Shown here in pieces: positions 1 through 7,185 of a stretch of DNA of 13,309 bases. The stretch is from Corallococcus sp. CAG:1435 (GTDB lineage Bacteria > Bacillota > Clostridia > Christensenellales > CAG-314): positions 11,388 to 24,696 of the forward strand of contig HF998494.1 in assembly GCA_000433775.1 (NCBI GenBank), in the 5' to 3' direction. Positions within the stretch are counted from its first letter, which is position 1, and the number at the start of each line of letters is the position of its first letter. The notes under the pieces are model-generated. The model saw only the letters and a list, made by a program, of their open reading frames with translations, was not told the DNA's origin and did not search any database. The translations under genes and the position numbers were made by a program.

Positions 1-1
1 C

Positions 2-193
2 GGCTCGGTTCGTTCGGGACTGTACTTCCAGTCGTCCCCGGAATGGCGAAAAGTGCAGATTTCCGGAGGAACGTTCAACCGTTCGGGAAACAACTTGCCC
101 ATTGCGGGAAGTTACCGTGAAAATTCCGTCATTGCCACAGGCTATCGCTTGGACACAAGCAACCCGTCAAGTTGGCAGGTGCTGGCAAACTGA
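2..193 (+). CDS. C-terminal end of a protein with a possible C-type-lectin/FGE-like fold (5' truncated)
   Basis: The reading frame is open from the window edge to a TGA at 191-193, giving 63 residues of a protein that starts outside the window. The pattern is aromatic and glycine-rich: RSGLYF near the edge, then ISGGTFNRSGNN, then GSYRENSV, then GYRL near the end. This spacing resembles the C-terminal part of formylglycine-generating-enzyme-like and other C-type-lectin-fold domains, which often read 'RGGSW...N...R...GFR(L/V)'. That resemblance comes from memory of the family pattern and is weak. No catalytic residue can be assigned from this fragment. A strong hairpin terminator lies about 110 bases downstream, as expected for a real gene end. 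A secreted or phage-derived surface protein is equally possible. Confidence 0.5.
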   Translation, partial: GSVRSGLYFQSSPEWRKVQISGGTFNRSGNNLPIAGSYRENSVIATGYRLDTSNPSSWQVLAN

Positions 194-306
194 CGAAAAC
201 GTCAGGTAAAGGACTGCACACAAATTCAAAACTCCTTTTTGCAAAAGTGTTTTTCAAAACACAGTTACGCTTTGCAGTGGCAACTGCTACAAAAACACTT
301 TCAACC

Positions 307-339
307 AAAAACGCACCCAAAAAAAACGGGTGCGTTTTT
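307..339 (+). terminator. Intrinsic terminator of the leading gene, possibly bidirectional
   Basis: A perfect 12-base-pair stem (AAAAACGCACCC at 307-318 against GGGTGCGTTTTT at 328-339) encloses a 9-base A-rich loop. The stem ends in a run of T on the + strand and a run of A on the other side, so it could work in both directions. It lies downstream of the truncated + strand gene ending at 193. Confidence 0.85.
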
Positions 340-870
340 GTGTTTTCGCAATTTGTTGCAAATTTGTTTCACTGCTTTTTGAGGCGCTTGCGTAACCGTA
401 CAACGACATTTGTTTTTCTGTAAGCGAACACACTCTCAGACGTTTTTCTCGCTTCAAAGGCAAAACTGCCGTCCTGAAAGTACTTTTGTGCTGTCTTTTT
501 AAGGGTAGCGTGTTTTGTTTTTTTGCGTAGTATTACAAACTAACACACAAAAGGGGCGTTTGTGTGTAAGATTGACGACAAACGCTTGGTTTGTGGCGTT
601 TTTGCACGTTGGTTGTTTCGTTTTTTTTGTGTCAGGGTACACGAACATGCACCGAACCGCAATAATGACTTTTGTTTCAAGCGTAAAAACGCACTTGAAA
701 AAGAGTTGTTTACACAGTGTTTTAAGGGCATTTGCACAAAAACGTGCAAACTTTTTACAACCGTACAAACCTTTTGCGTACTTTTCCTTTGTTGCTTTAC
801 ACAACTGTCGTTTTTTTTTACATGCAACGTTGTTTTTTCAAATTACAAGCGTTGCAAATTTTTAAGACAG
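340..870. other. 530-base gene-poor interval, no supported gene
   Basis: Several overlapping open frames of 60-116 codons exist on both strands. None has a ribosome binding site at a sensible distance, and their translations are dominated by F, C, H, T and K in low-complexity runs. The DNA is rich in T-runs and TTTTGT/TTTGCA-type words. Two weak hairpins are visible: 675-700 (TTTCAAGCGT against ACGC plus TTGAAA with a two-base bulge) and 731-750 (TTTGCAC against GTGCAAA, followed by CTTTTT). Neither matches a known RNA family that I recognise. Confidence 0.6.
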
Positions 871-871
871 T

Positions 872-905
872 AAAAAAGGGACGAAACTTTACCTTTCGTC
901 CCTTT
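872..905 (-). terminator. Terminator of the CNNM-CBS membrane protein gene
   Basis: A 12-base-pair stem (AAAGGGACGAAA at 875-886 against TTTCGTCCCTTT at 894-905) with a 7-base loop sits 19 bases downstream of the minus-strand gene ending at 924. Read on the minus strand it is followed by a further run of T. Confidence 0.85.
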
Positions 906-923
906 GTTTTGTAAACAATGTGT

Positions 924-2201
924 TTATTCTTCTTTTTTGTCCTTGTCGGAGGCGTTTTCATCCTCTTCCACGGGGTTTACATGTACCGACACAAACAGCG
1001 GACGGTGAGAATCTATGTCCGTTACCGTTATGTCAAGGTTTTTGTAGGAAAATTTGTCCCCCTTTTCAGGAATTTTGTCAAGTTGTTCGGAAATCCATCC
1101 GTTGACGGTACTGCTTTCCGATTGGGCGTCGATGTCAAACTGCTGGCAAAAATCGTCCATGCTCATGCTGCAATTTACACGGTAGGTGTCGTAACCGATG
1201 TTTCGCACGTCTTCCAAAACGTCGTCGTGTTCGTCCCATATGTCGCCCACAAGTTCTTCGAGAATGTCTTCCATCGTTACTATGCCCAGCGTTCCGCCGT
1301 ACTCGTCCACCACAACCGCCATGTGCGACTTGGTCGTTTGCAACTGTTTCAACAGGTCGCTTATTTTTTCCGTTCGGTGAATAAACAGCGGCGGCGTCAT
1401 TATTTCGGATATCGGCTGTGTGGTAATGCCGTTGATGCCGTAAAAGTCTTTCAGATGCAGTATGCCCACAATGTGGTCGATGTCCTCTTTGTACACGGGC
1501 AGACGGCTGAATTTGCTGTTTTCAAATTTTTCCGCAACTTCTTCCGGCGTTGCGTCCACGGGCAACGCTTCCAGATCCACACGGTGAGTGAGTATGTCTT
1601 CCGCTTTAAGGTCGCCAAACTCTATGGCGTTGCGCAAAAGGTGTCCCTCGTTGGTGTCGATGGAACCGCCTTCCTGCACCTCTTCCACAAACATAAGCAA
1701 TTCCGCCTGCGAAAGTTTTTCGTCGTCCTTCTTTTTGAGAAACAGCGACAAAAACTTTTTCCACAGCCAAAACAGAAAGTTGAGCGGCGTAAGAATCCAA
1801 ATGAGAAACTGAATTATCGGGGCGGAAAACATTGCAAACTTTTCGGGGAAATCCTTTGCTATGCTTTTGGGGGAAATTTCGCCGAAAATAAGCACAACAA
1901 CGGTAACCACCACGGTGGAAACGGTTGCGCCGATGTCTTCACCCAACAGTTTAACAAACATAAGTGTGCCGAGAGAAGCCGCAAGAATGTTTACTATGTT
2001 GTTGCCGATAAGTATCGTGGAAATGAGCCTGTCGTAGTCGTTGGAAAGTTTAAGCACCAGTTTGGCACGTTTGTGTCCGTCTTCGGCAAGCGTTTTTATT
2101 CGGGTTTTATTAAGTGACGAAAATGCCGTTTCGGTGGCGGAAAAGTACGCCGAGCCGATGACACACGCCAACATTGCTATTATATATACGGGGTAATTCA
2201 T
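924..2201 (-). CDS. HlyC/CorC-family CNNM-CBS membrane protein, likely divalent-cation (Mg2+) exporter or transport-associated
   Basis: This 425-residue protein has the full family layout. A DUF21/CNNM membrane domain spans residues 1-150 and contains SATETAFS (21-28), GNN (66-68) and FGEISPKS (106-113). Hydrophobic segments lie near 4-20, 58-84, 92-107 and 124-150. A pair of CBS domains follows at about 203-255 and 263-322, including [23 protein letters not shown]-terminal CorC_HlyC domain covers about 335-410, then an acidic, lysine-rich tail. Family members are cytoplasmic-membrane proteins; CNNM/CorC relatives are tied to Mg2+ or Co2+ efflux, and CBS domains commonly bind nucleotides. The ATG at 2201 is preceded by AAGGAG. 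The gene has its own promoter and a long structured leader upstream, so post-initiation control is plausible. The 'hemolysin' label in old annotations is not supported by anything visible here. Confidence 0.93.
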   Translation of the reverse strand: MNYPVYIIAMLACVIGSAYFSATETAFSSLNKTRIKTLAEDGHKRAKLVLKLSNDYDRLISTILIGNNIVNILAASLGTLMFVKLLGEDIGATVSTVVVTVVVLIFGEISPKSIAKDFPEKFAMFSAPIIQFLIWILTPLNFLFWLWKKFLSLFLKKKDDEKLSQAELLMFVEEVQEGGSIDTNEGHLLRNAIEFGDLKAEDILTHRVDLEALPVDATPEEVAEKFENSKFSRLPVYKEDIDHIVGILHLKDFYGINGITTQPISEIMTPPLFIHRTEKISDLLKQLQTTKSHMAVVVDEYGGTLGIVTMEDILEELVGDIWDEHDDVLEDVRNIGYDTYRVNCSMSMDDFCQQFDIDAQSESSTVNGWISEQLDKIPEKGDKFSYKNLDITVTDIDSHRPLFVSVHVNPVEEDENASDKDKKEE

Positions 2202-2396
2202 ACGTTCGATTGCTCCTTGAAAATTTCTGTTCCGCTTGCACTAACTAGCACAACGACCTGCGGAAAAATCTGTACACTGCTTTTACAGTGCGGGAAACAA
2301 TCAAACTTGCTTTTTGAGGGTGGCAATCTATCTTGTTTGGACAAGGCCCGCCATCTTCGTTCATAATGTTGCTTTTGCTACTCCTTTAGTGTATTT
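2202..2396 (-). promoter_or_regulatory. Long structured 5' leader of the CNNM-CBS gene
   Basis: From the predicted transcription start near 2396 to the start codon there are about 195 bases. On the minus strand several helices are possible: CTTGT-CCAA-ACAAG flanked by TGGC/GCCA, a CACTG/CAGTG hairpin, and CCGC/GCGG near the gene. A 39-codon ORF also runs through it. I compared it by eye with the M-box Mg2+ riboswitch and saw no match. The length and pairing fit a cis-regulatory leader, but the class is unknown. Confidence 0.45.
2245..2364 (-). CDS. Possible 39-residue leader peptide upstream of the CNNM-CBS gene
   Basis: An ATG-to-TAG frame of 39 codons lies wholly inside the leader, ending 43 bases before the next start codon. 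The N-terminal half has cysteines at 8 and 14 (PCPNKIDCHP). The C-terminal half is basic and amphipathic (VKAVYRFFRR), ending in Cys39. An AAAGGAG lies upstream at 2381-2387, but the 16-base gap to the ATG is longer than the usual 5-12, so translation may be weak or absent. Leader peptides are known ahead of Mg2+ transporter genes in enterobacteria (mgtA, corA), which makes the position suggestive. It could also be a chance frame within a non-coding leader. No homologue is recognised. Confidence 0.3.
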   Translation of the reverse strand: MNEDGGPCPNKIDCHPQKASLIVSRTVKAVYRFFRRSLC

Positions 2397-2402
2397 ATAA
2401 AC

Positions 2403-2431
2403 ATTGTACCATATATGCCCGCTTACGTCAA
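2403..2431 (-). promoter_or_regulatory. Sigma-A promoter of the CNNM-CBS gene and its leader
   Basis: On the minus strand TTGACG (2426-2431) and TACAAT (2403-2408) are separated by exactly 17 bases. Transcription would start near 2396. Confidence 0.8.
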
Positions 2432-2460
2432 CTCTATGCTTTCACAAGGGGGAATATAAC

Positions 2461-2480
2461 AAAAGGGACATTTTTGTCCC
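2461..2480 (-). terminator. Terminator of the HNH nuclease operon
   Basis: GGGACA (2465-2470) pairs with TGTCCC (2475-2480) across a 4-base loop. On the minus strand the hairpin is followed by TTTTGTTAT. It lies 20 bases past the stop of the HNH gene. Confidence 0.75.
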
Positions 2481-2499
2481 CTAGTGTAGCGATTTTTGT

Positions 2500-3324
2500 T
2501 TAATCGGATTCTATTTTGTCGCTTTTCCCCGAATTACACCTGTCGCAAAGTGTACGCAGGTTGGAAGGCTCCGTTTTACCTCCTTTGGCAATAGGCACAA
2601 TATGATCGACGTGCAACTTTACTCCGTCCGCAGCAGTTGCACCACAAATTTGACAACGAAAACCGTCCCTTTTTAATATATCGTAACGCAATGAATTTGT
2701 CATTAATGACCGTTGATACTGCTTGCTTTGCCTATATTCTCTTTGCTGATTTATCTCATCAATTGCACTTTTTACGTCCGATATTCCGTAATATCTTTCT
2801 TTTCGATAAGAATTTCTCCCGTGCGGGCTTGTGTATGTGGCGTAACAATGAATAATTACATCCACTATGGGTTTCAATATGGCTTTGTCAAAAATTTTAT
2901 TTTCTATTTTAACAAATGTTTTGTAAGGTACTTTAACTTCCTTCGCTTTTTCTTTTGTAACAGTTGAGTTTATATTTTCCACCATCCACTGATATGTTTT
3001 CTGATTTTTTCTGTTTAACAATACATTTTCCGTCAACTTATCGTAATATGAAAAATCGTCTGCAATGTTACTGCAAAAAAATTTAAAAAGATTTATTTTG
3101 TCTATTTGGTATTTTGTCGTGCATGTTTTTTCAAACTTGAAATGGGTATTCACGATTACAAAAATTTTTTGGTATTCTTTGTTTAACTGATTCAGTTTTT
3201 CGTATTTTTCACTTACCGTTTTTACTTTATTAGTCCATTTTTTATTTACAAAGTAGGCTATTAAACCAAAAATTATCAAAAACAGTATTACCGTTGCAAC
3301 TATTATTATTGTTTCCTTACTCAC
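2500..3324 (-). CDS. Membrane-anchored HNH endonuclease
   Basis: This 274-residue protein has an N-terminal hydrophobic segment (residues 5-26) followed at once by NKKW, so the bulk should face the cytoplasm. The middle region (about 30-210) is mostly helical and charged and contains YTSPHGRNSY (164-173), a stretch I associate with a common Firmicutes HNH family. The C-terminal HNH domain has CQIC (224-227), the metal/catalytic HVDH (238-241), a GGK turn, Asn255 and CDRC-N (260-264). These are all the expected zinc-finger and beta-beta-alpha-metal residues, so it should be an active DNA-cutting fold. The start is GTG at 3324 with AGAGG upstream. It lies 30 bases downstream of a small gene and is probably co-transcribed with it. 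Target and trigger are unknown; defence or mobile-element functions are possible. Confidence 0.85.
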   Translation of the reverse strand: MSKETIIIVATVILFLIIFGLIAYFVNKKWTNKVKTVSEKYEKLNQLNKEYQKIFVIVNTHFKFEKTCTTKYQIDKINLFKFFCSNIADDFSYYDKLTENVLLNRKNQKTYQWMVENINSTVTKEKAKEVKVPYKTFVKIENKIFDKAILKPIVDVIIHCYATYTSPHGRNSYRKERYYGISDVKSAIDEINQQREYRQSKQYQRSLMTNSLRYDILKRDGFRCQICGATAADGVKLHVDHIVPIAKGGKTEPSNLRTLCDRCNSGKSDKIESD

Positions 3325-3354
3325 CTTTTGCCTCTTTAGTTTTTCCTGTTGATT

Positions 3355-3657
3355 CTATTTATCTTTATGAGAATGATAATGACCGTGAAAATGAATTTGT
3401 TTGCTTTTATCTGTTTTGCCGATTTTTACAAGTATATTATTATTGGTTTTTCTTGTTTCCCTTTTCGGCTGTTCCAATTCCTTGTACGCTATGCTTTTTT
3501 CAACCTTATTGGCATGAATCTTATTGTTTATTTTCCAAATTTTTTTCTCGTCTGAAATAGGACTGAGTTTACTACGTTTTTCACGCAAAATCTGAGTGGA
3601 TTTTTCTGCCTGACGTATTCTTTGCGCAGGTGTTTTTTCGCCAAATATTCTGAACAT
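3355..3657 (-). CDS. Small basic protein with histidine-rich C-terminus, unknown function
   Basis: This 100-residue protein starts at the ATG at 3657, chosen because GGGAGGT sits 4 bases upstream and the promoter lies just beyond. An upstream in-frame ATG at 3750 would be outside the transcript. The sequence is lysine- and arginine-rich with helical charged patterns (AQRIRQAEKSTQILREKRSK) and no membrane segment. It ends with HFHGHYHSHKDK, six histidines in alternation, a likely metal-binding tail. It is the first gene of an operon with the membrane-anchored HNH nuclease, so it could be a partner, regulator or metal donor. No family is recognised. Confidence 0.7.
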   Translation of the reverse strand: MFRIFGEKTPAQRIRQAEKSTQILREKRSKLSPISDEKKIWKINNKIHANKVEKSIAYKELEQPKRETRKTNNNILVKIGKTDKSKQIHFHGHYHSHKDK

Positions 3658-3708
3658 ATTACCTCCCTGTTTGTTTTTGTATAAATGTTTTTGTTTATTT
3701 TGAATAAT

Positions 3709-3737
3709 ATTATAACAGTATTTTTTTGTTATTTCAA
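3709..3737 (-). promoter_or_regulatory. Sigma-A promoter of the His-tail/HNH operon
   Basis: On the minus strand TTGAAA (3732-3737) and TATAAT (3709-3714) are separated by exactly 17 bases. This promoter fixes the start of the small gene at 3657. Confidence 0.8.
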
Positions 3738-3860
3738 TAACATTGCACATTATTTTTTGCTTTTATCAAAGGCTGCTCTTTGGTTTGACTTTTGAAAAAA
3801 CTTCCGGAACATTTTTACTTTTTGTTTATGGCGTAAAATGACTTTGCGAAACAATACGGA

Positions 3861-3890
3861 AAAAACAAAAAAACGCCCGACTTTCGGCGT
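3861..3890 (-). terminator. Hairpin terminator next to repeat copy A
   Basis: ACGCC (3873-3877) pairs with GGCGT (3886-3890), with an alternative longer pairing that bulges one C. On the minus strand it is followed by a T-run broken by one G. No gene in the window ends just upstream on that strand, so it may be left over from a lost transcript. Confidence 0.6.
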
Positions 3891-3891
3891 C

Positions 3892-3918
3892 CTTTTGTTT
3901 ACGACTTTAAAGCAAGCC
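3892..3918. repeat. Patterned repeat, copy A
   Basis: It reads CTTTTGTTT, A, CGACTTT, AAA, GCAAGCC. The 23 fixed positions are identical in copies B (7186) and C (7364), and the four variable positions are the same in all three. Unlike B and C, the match stops at GCAAGCC and does not run on into tRNA-end sequence. Confidence 0.7.
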
Positions 3919-4086
3919 TTTTTTGTGGCATAACTCGCCGTGTCATCCCAAAACGGCAAACAGCCCCACGTTTTTTTGACGGCACACACATTTTGTTTGC
4001 AAAACAGCCGTTTGCACTGTTTTAACAAAAGACGTTTGAGTTTACGGGAAAACTATCTTTTGTCAAACATTCCGTCGTGTTTCGTG

Positions 4087-4119
4087 CAAAAAAAGAACGC
4101 ATATTGTGCATGCGTTCTT
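4087..4119 (-). terminator. Terminator of the coiled-coil membrane protein gene
   Basis: A 10-base-pair stem (AAGAACGCAT at 4093-4102 against ATGCGTTCTT at 4110-4119) with a 7-base loop is followed by seven T on the minus strand. It begins 21 bases past the end of the gene at 4140. Confidence 0.85.
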
Positions 4120-4139
4120 ACTTTGTGCAGTTATGTTTT

Positions 4140-5513
4140 TCAGCCGTAAATTTTTACGTCCACCGGCTCTCCGTCGATTGCGACGGTGAGATTTTTGTAG
4201 ACGGAATCCAACTGACTGTTTATTTTTGCCGTTTCTTCGTACTGTCTGTACTGTTCCTGTTGCGTTTCCAACTGCTTTTGCATTACCGAAAGCACCGAGT
4301 ACGCATTTGCCAAATTGGAACGGGAAACTTCTTCCAACGAATTTTGCATGGCTTTCAGTTCCGTCTGCAAAGAGTTCATTTTGTTGGAAATGGTTTGCAG
4401 TTGAGCTACCACCACTTTGCCTATGCTTTGCATAGTCCTCGTGTTTTGCTGTATGCTTCCAAGCAGTTTTTCTTTGAACTTTTCGCTTTCGTACAGGTTT
4501 ATCAGTTCCTTTATCGTGTCGCCACGCTTGTTGGTGTAGTAGTACAACATGCCCGTTATCGCTTCTTCGTTGAAGTAGTCCAACGGTATCACCGTAAGAT
4601 AGTTGCGTATTTCTTTTAGCATATCGGTTTTGAAATAATTCAGCGTTTCGTTGGCAATTTTTACGGGTTTGTACGCTTTCTCTTTTTCCTGTTGTTTTTC
4701 GTTGCTTAACTCTTTGCTCTTTTCCAGATACTCTTTTCTGTCTTTATTGTAAATTTCTTCTATTTTCACATAAACATCCGGGTCGTTTTCTTGTACTAGG
4801 TTAATTAACTGGGTGTCAGGTGTTTTTTTCAGTATCGTTTCCATTGTAATGTCAAACAATGTTTCTTTTTTCTTCTGCAATGATGCTTTTTCTTGCTCTT
4901 TTCCTTTTATAAATGAGTTCTTTTTTAAATTCAATAGTACTAGTTTGGACAAAAAGTCAAGAATATCGCCCTCTTTAATCAATAAAAATATAGCTACTAT
5001 ATCTGCCAAAAAAGCTACTATCACTCCAATAACAGCAAGAACTTTAACAACACCTGTTAAATTTTTTAACACTGCTTGACCGAACTCGACGTTTGTTAAA
5101 AAAACAATTGAAAAAACTAATATGGCTACCCATATCAAAACGGCAATCCATGCTTTTATTGTTTGTCTAACACACTTTGCTTTTTCTTTTTTGATATCAT
5201 GCTCTATCTGTTCAATTTTTTCCTCTATACTTTTTTCTTCTCTTTTTTTCTGTTCAATCTGTATTGATTTGCCAACAGACAATGCTTTAAGTTTTGTAAC
5301 GTCAACAACCTTCCCGTTTTTAATCACGTCTGCCATGCTGTTGTACTTTGGATAACAACTACGTTTATTTATTTCAATTTTTTTTTGAGAATACTCCCCC
5401 TTCGCCTTTTTGTACAGTTCTTCTGTTTTGTGCAAATTACCAAAGTACTTGTACCCTATGGAAAGTTCCTGCGCAAGGCGTTCTTTTTCCAATACCAAAC
5501 TGTTTTCCGCCAT
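4140..5513 (-). CDS. Coiled-coil membrane protein of unknown function
   Basis: This 457-residue protein belongs to no family I recognise. Residues 1-116 are charged and helical with coiled-coil character at about 85-115 (KKREEKSIEEKIEQIEHDIKKEK). Two hydrophobic stretches at about 119-140 and 152-179 form a membrane hairpin. Lysines flanking both ends place N- and C-terminal parts in the cytoplasm. The C-terminal part holds a second charged coil (about 255-290), a middle region with YFNEEAITGMLYYYTNKRGD, and a long glutamine-rich coil (about 355-440). It then ends in a short strand-like tail with DGEPVDVKIYG. No catalytic motif is visible. The ATG at 5513 follows a GAGGGGG ribosome binding site and its own promoter. 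It is transcribed away from the AAA ATPase at 5987, and repeat copies lie outside both genes. A membrane-bound sensor or effector is possible but is inference. Confidence 0.8.
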   Translation of the reverse strand: MAENSLVLEKERLAQELSIGYKYFGNLHKTEELYKKAKGEYSQKKIEINKRSCYPKYNSMADVIKNGKVVDVTKLKALSVGKSIQIEQKKREEKSIEEKIEQIEHDIKKEKAKCVRQTIKAWIAVLIWVAILVFSIVFLTNVEFGQAVLKNLTGVVKVLAVIGVIVAFLADIVAIFLLIKEGDILDFLSKLVLLNLKKNSFIKGKEQEKASLQKKKETLFDITMETILKKTPDTQLINLVQENDPDVYVKIEEIYNKDRKEYLEKSKELSNEKQQEKEKAYKPVKIANETLNYFKTDMLKEIRNYLTVIPLDYFNEEAITGMLYYYTNKRGDTIKELINLYESEKFKEKLLGSIQQNTRTMQSIGKVVVAQLQTISNKMNSLQTELKAMQNSLEEVSRSNLANAYSVLSVMQKQLETQQEQYRQYEETAKINSQLDSVYKNLTVAIDGEPVDVKIYG

Positions 5514-5569
5514 AATTTCCCCCTCTTTTGAATAAACAAAGTTCGTAAACTAGTTTTATTAATATAAAT

Positions 5570-5598
5570 ATAATATTACATATATAAAAGATTGTCAA
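5570..5598 (-). promoter_or_regulatory. Sigma-A promoter of the coiled-coil membrane protein gene
   Basis: On the minus strand TTGACA (5593-5598) and TATTAT (5570-5575) are separated by exactly 17 bases. The -35 box overlaps the stop codon of a possible small upstream ORF. Confidence 0.8.
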
Positions 5599-5828
5599 CG
5601 TTTAGAATAAATTTGCTTAGGGCAAACGGTTGTTTGGAAGTTTTTCATGCTTTCGTTTTCTCTTAGATTGCTATATATAGAAACTATAAGTTCGCTAGAA
5701 AATTCAAGAGGAGTTAAAATTGTTTCTCCAACAAAAGCGCCTTTTGCAAACAAACGGAAACTTTTTTGCTTTTTTCGTGCTACTTTAAGAAAAACATGTT
5801 TAAATAATATTTTTCGTATAATATGCAA
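5595..5828 (-). CDS. Doubtful 77-residue ORF upstream of the membrane protein gene
   Basis: The last 50 codons look coding-like, with ordinary amino-acid composition (GAFVGETILTPLEFSSELIV, then SIYSNLRENESMKNF), unlike the low-complexity shadows elsewhere. The first 25 residues are basic and less convincing. There is no clear ribosome binding site before the ATG at 5828. Its TGA lies inside the -35 box of the next promoter. It could be a short real protein, the decayed tail of a lost gene, or chance. No family is recognised. Confidence 0.3.
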   Translation of the reverse strand: MHIIRKILFKHVFLKVARKKQKSFRLFAKGAFVGETILTPLEFSSELIVSIYSNLRENESMKNFQTTVCPKQIYSKR

Positions 5829-5958
5829 AAAATTACTGATAAATTGCTTTCTGTTTTGTTATTAAACTTTTTGTTTATTTACTGCTTTTACCATTTATGG
5901 TCCTATAATTTTTTTGTTTTAAAATTTGCATGTATTCGATGTGTTTTTGCAAATATTG

Positions 5959-5967
5959 TGATATAAT
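5959..5967 (+). promoter_or_regulatory. Extended -10 promoter of the AAA ATPase gene
   Basis: TGATATAAT at 5959-5967 is a perfect extended -10 (TG, one base, TATAAT). No good -35 sits 16-18 bases upstream, as is usual for this promoter class. Transcription would start near 5974, leaving a very short leader before the ATG at 5987. Confidence 0.65.
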
Positions 5968-5986
5968 TTTTAAAAGTGAGGTTTGT

Positions 5987-7162
5987 ATGAAATTGTCGCA
6001 AATAGAGTTTAGGAATCACCCCATTTTAAAAAATTTAAAAATTTCTTTTACAAAAAACACGGGAGACACATATTCCAATATAATTTTTGTTGGAGAAAAT
6101 GGCTGTGGCAAAACAACTATATTAAATGAATTATTCAATTATCGTAACTCAAAGTATATAATCAATAAGATGCAAATTTCGAATGATGGAGACAACAGTC
6201 ATTTCAAATGCCTATATGTTGCTCAAGACATTAAATTTCGCAATGCAATTAATAGTGTAAATAAAGCAATTGGCGGAAGTATATTCTATAAAGATCTAAT
6301 CGAGAGTGACAATTCTTCTAACTCTAATAGTGCAAACGCCACATCCATTAAAAAAAACAATATCGTAAACGATAAAAGCATGTTAATAAAAAGGTTGACC
6401 GATTTTTATAACGACAGAGTCTCCTCATTTCTATTAAATAGTGATTCCCCGTTGATGGATGATATATCAAAACAGGTTTCGATAAATGGAAACGGCATAT
6501 CTCCCAAGGTTGATACCTTTAGTTCCGGTGAGCAGGAATTAATTTTACGGTTAGAAACTTTAAAAAGCAGGATTTTTTCCGATCTCGACATTCTTATTAT
6601 GGATGAGCCAGAAACAAGTTTGCATCCTAAATGGCAATTAAAAATAGTTCCATTTATTGTAGATATTTTAAAGGACAATAAAACAGGCAAAAGAGATTTG
6701 CAATTATTTATTGCCAGTCATTCTGAAAATGTATTGAAATCTATATTTGATAGATCTGACACTTTAATTGTTAGGCTATATAAAGATAATGATACAATAA
6801 AAGGGCAAAATATAACTGCCATGGATACAGTCCTTAACAAAACAACTATAGCCGAAATTCAATATTTGGTTTTCGGCATCATATCCAGCGAATATCACAA
6901 CCAATTGTATGGCAAATTTTTATCAATGTGCGGAGGAACACAGTCAAAAGTCTCCCGTTATCTACAAAAGAAATATGGTGAAAAGTACGAAACTTTGTTA
7001 AATCCTTATGGTTATATTTTTAATAAAGAAATTGAAAATTTGCCAACATATATTAGAAATGCTACTGATCATCCTGAAAATACTGATAGACACTATACGG
7101 AAAAAGACCTAACAAAATCAATTGAATTATTGAGAAAGGAAATAGAAGAATATACGAAATAA
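5987..7162 (+). CDS. AAA/ABC-type ATPase, OLD-like, possible defence ATPase
   Basis: This 391-residue protein starts at the ATG at 5987, preceded by GTGAGG and an extended -10 promoter; an in-frame ATG at 5930 lies upstream of that promoter. It is a complete ABC-like ATPase of the AAA_15/AAA_21 type. Walker A is GENGCGKT (36-43), the signature region is FSSGEQEL (178-185), Walker B is LDILIMDEPE (200-209) with Glu207/Glu209, and the H-switch is ASHS (243-246). The insertion at about 60-175 is short, with no SMC-like coiled coil, and no TOPRIM domain follows. The C-terminal 90 residues carry IRNATDHPEN (356-365) and a helical end (TKSIELLRKEIEEYTK). RN-x-HPEN-type endings occur in several stand-alone ATPases seen in defence loci. 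The gene is divergent from the coiled-coil membrane protein and is followed by repeat copy B. The substrate is unknown. Confidence 0.85.
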   Translation: MKLSQIEFRNHPILKNLKISFTKNTGDTYSNIIFVGENGCGKTTILNELFNYRNSKYIINKMQISNDGDNSHFKCLYVAQDIKFRNAINSVNKAIGGSIFYKDLIESDNSSNSNSANATSIKKNNIVNDKSMLIKRLTDFYNDRVSSFLLNSDSPLMDDISKQVSINGNGISPKVDTFSSGEQELILRLETLKSRIFSDLDILIMDEPETSLHPKWQLKIVPFIVDILKDNKTGKRDLQLFIASHSENVLKSIFDRSDTLIVRLYKDNDTIKGQNITAMDTVLNKTTIAEIQYLVFGIISSEYHNQLYGKFLSMCGGTQSKVSRYLQKKYGEKYETLLNPYGYIFNKEIENLPTYIRNATDHPENTDRHYTEKDLTKSIELLRKEIEEYTK

Positions 7163-7185
7163 TTATACATTTTTATCTTTTATAG

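Larger units (their letters stand above)
3738..4086. other. Intergenic stretch with terminator and repeat copy A, no gene
   Basis: One minus-strand open frame of 92 codons spans most of it but has no ribosome binding site and contains a terminator hairpin. What can be supported is a hairpin at 3873-3890 and the first copy of a patterned repeat at 3892-3918. The arrangement (hairpin, then CTTTTGTTT) matches that next to the tRNA-Ser remnant near 7345-7390, so this may be the relic of a lost tRNA or attachment locus. Confidence 0.55.

Noticed and set aside
2..193. Variable region of a diversity-generating retroelement target
   Set aside because: The C-terminal fragment is lectin-fold-like, but it lacks the Asn/Tyr/Ser-rich variable codons, and no template repeat or reverse transcriptase is visible in the window.
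499..865. Overlapping open frames of 95-116 codons on both strands
   Set aside because: No ribosome binding sites, low-complexity translations and mutual overlap on both strands indicate chance frames in T-rich spacer.
2202..2396. M-box Mg2+ riboswitch ahead of the CNNM-CBS gene
   Set aside because: By eye the conserved M-box core sequences are absent. The leader is reported only as structured and of unknown class.
3750..4028. 92-codon minus-strand open frame
   Set aside because: It contains a terminator hairpin and repeat copy A and has no ribosome binding site.
5930..5986. Upstream in-frame start for the AAA ATPase
   Set aside because: The extended -10 promoter at 5959-5967 lies inside this extension, and the ATG at 5987 has a good GTGAGG site.
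2500..7162. Septu-type system (PtuA ATPase plus PtuB HNH)
   Set aside because: An ATPase and an HNH protein are both present but lie 2.6 kb apart on opposite strands with other genes between. The HNH protein is membrane-anchored, and each belongs to its own transcription unit.
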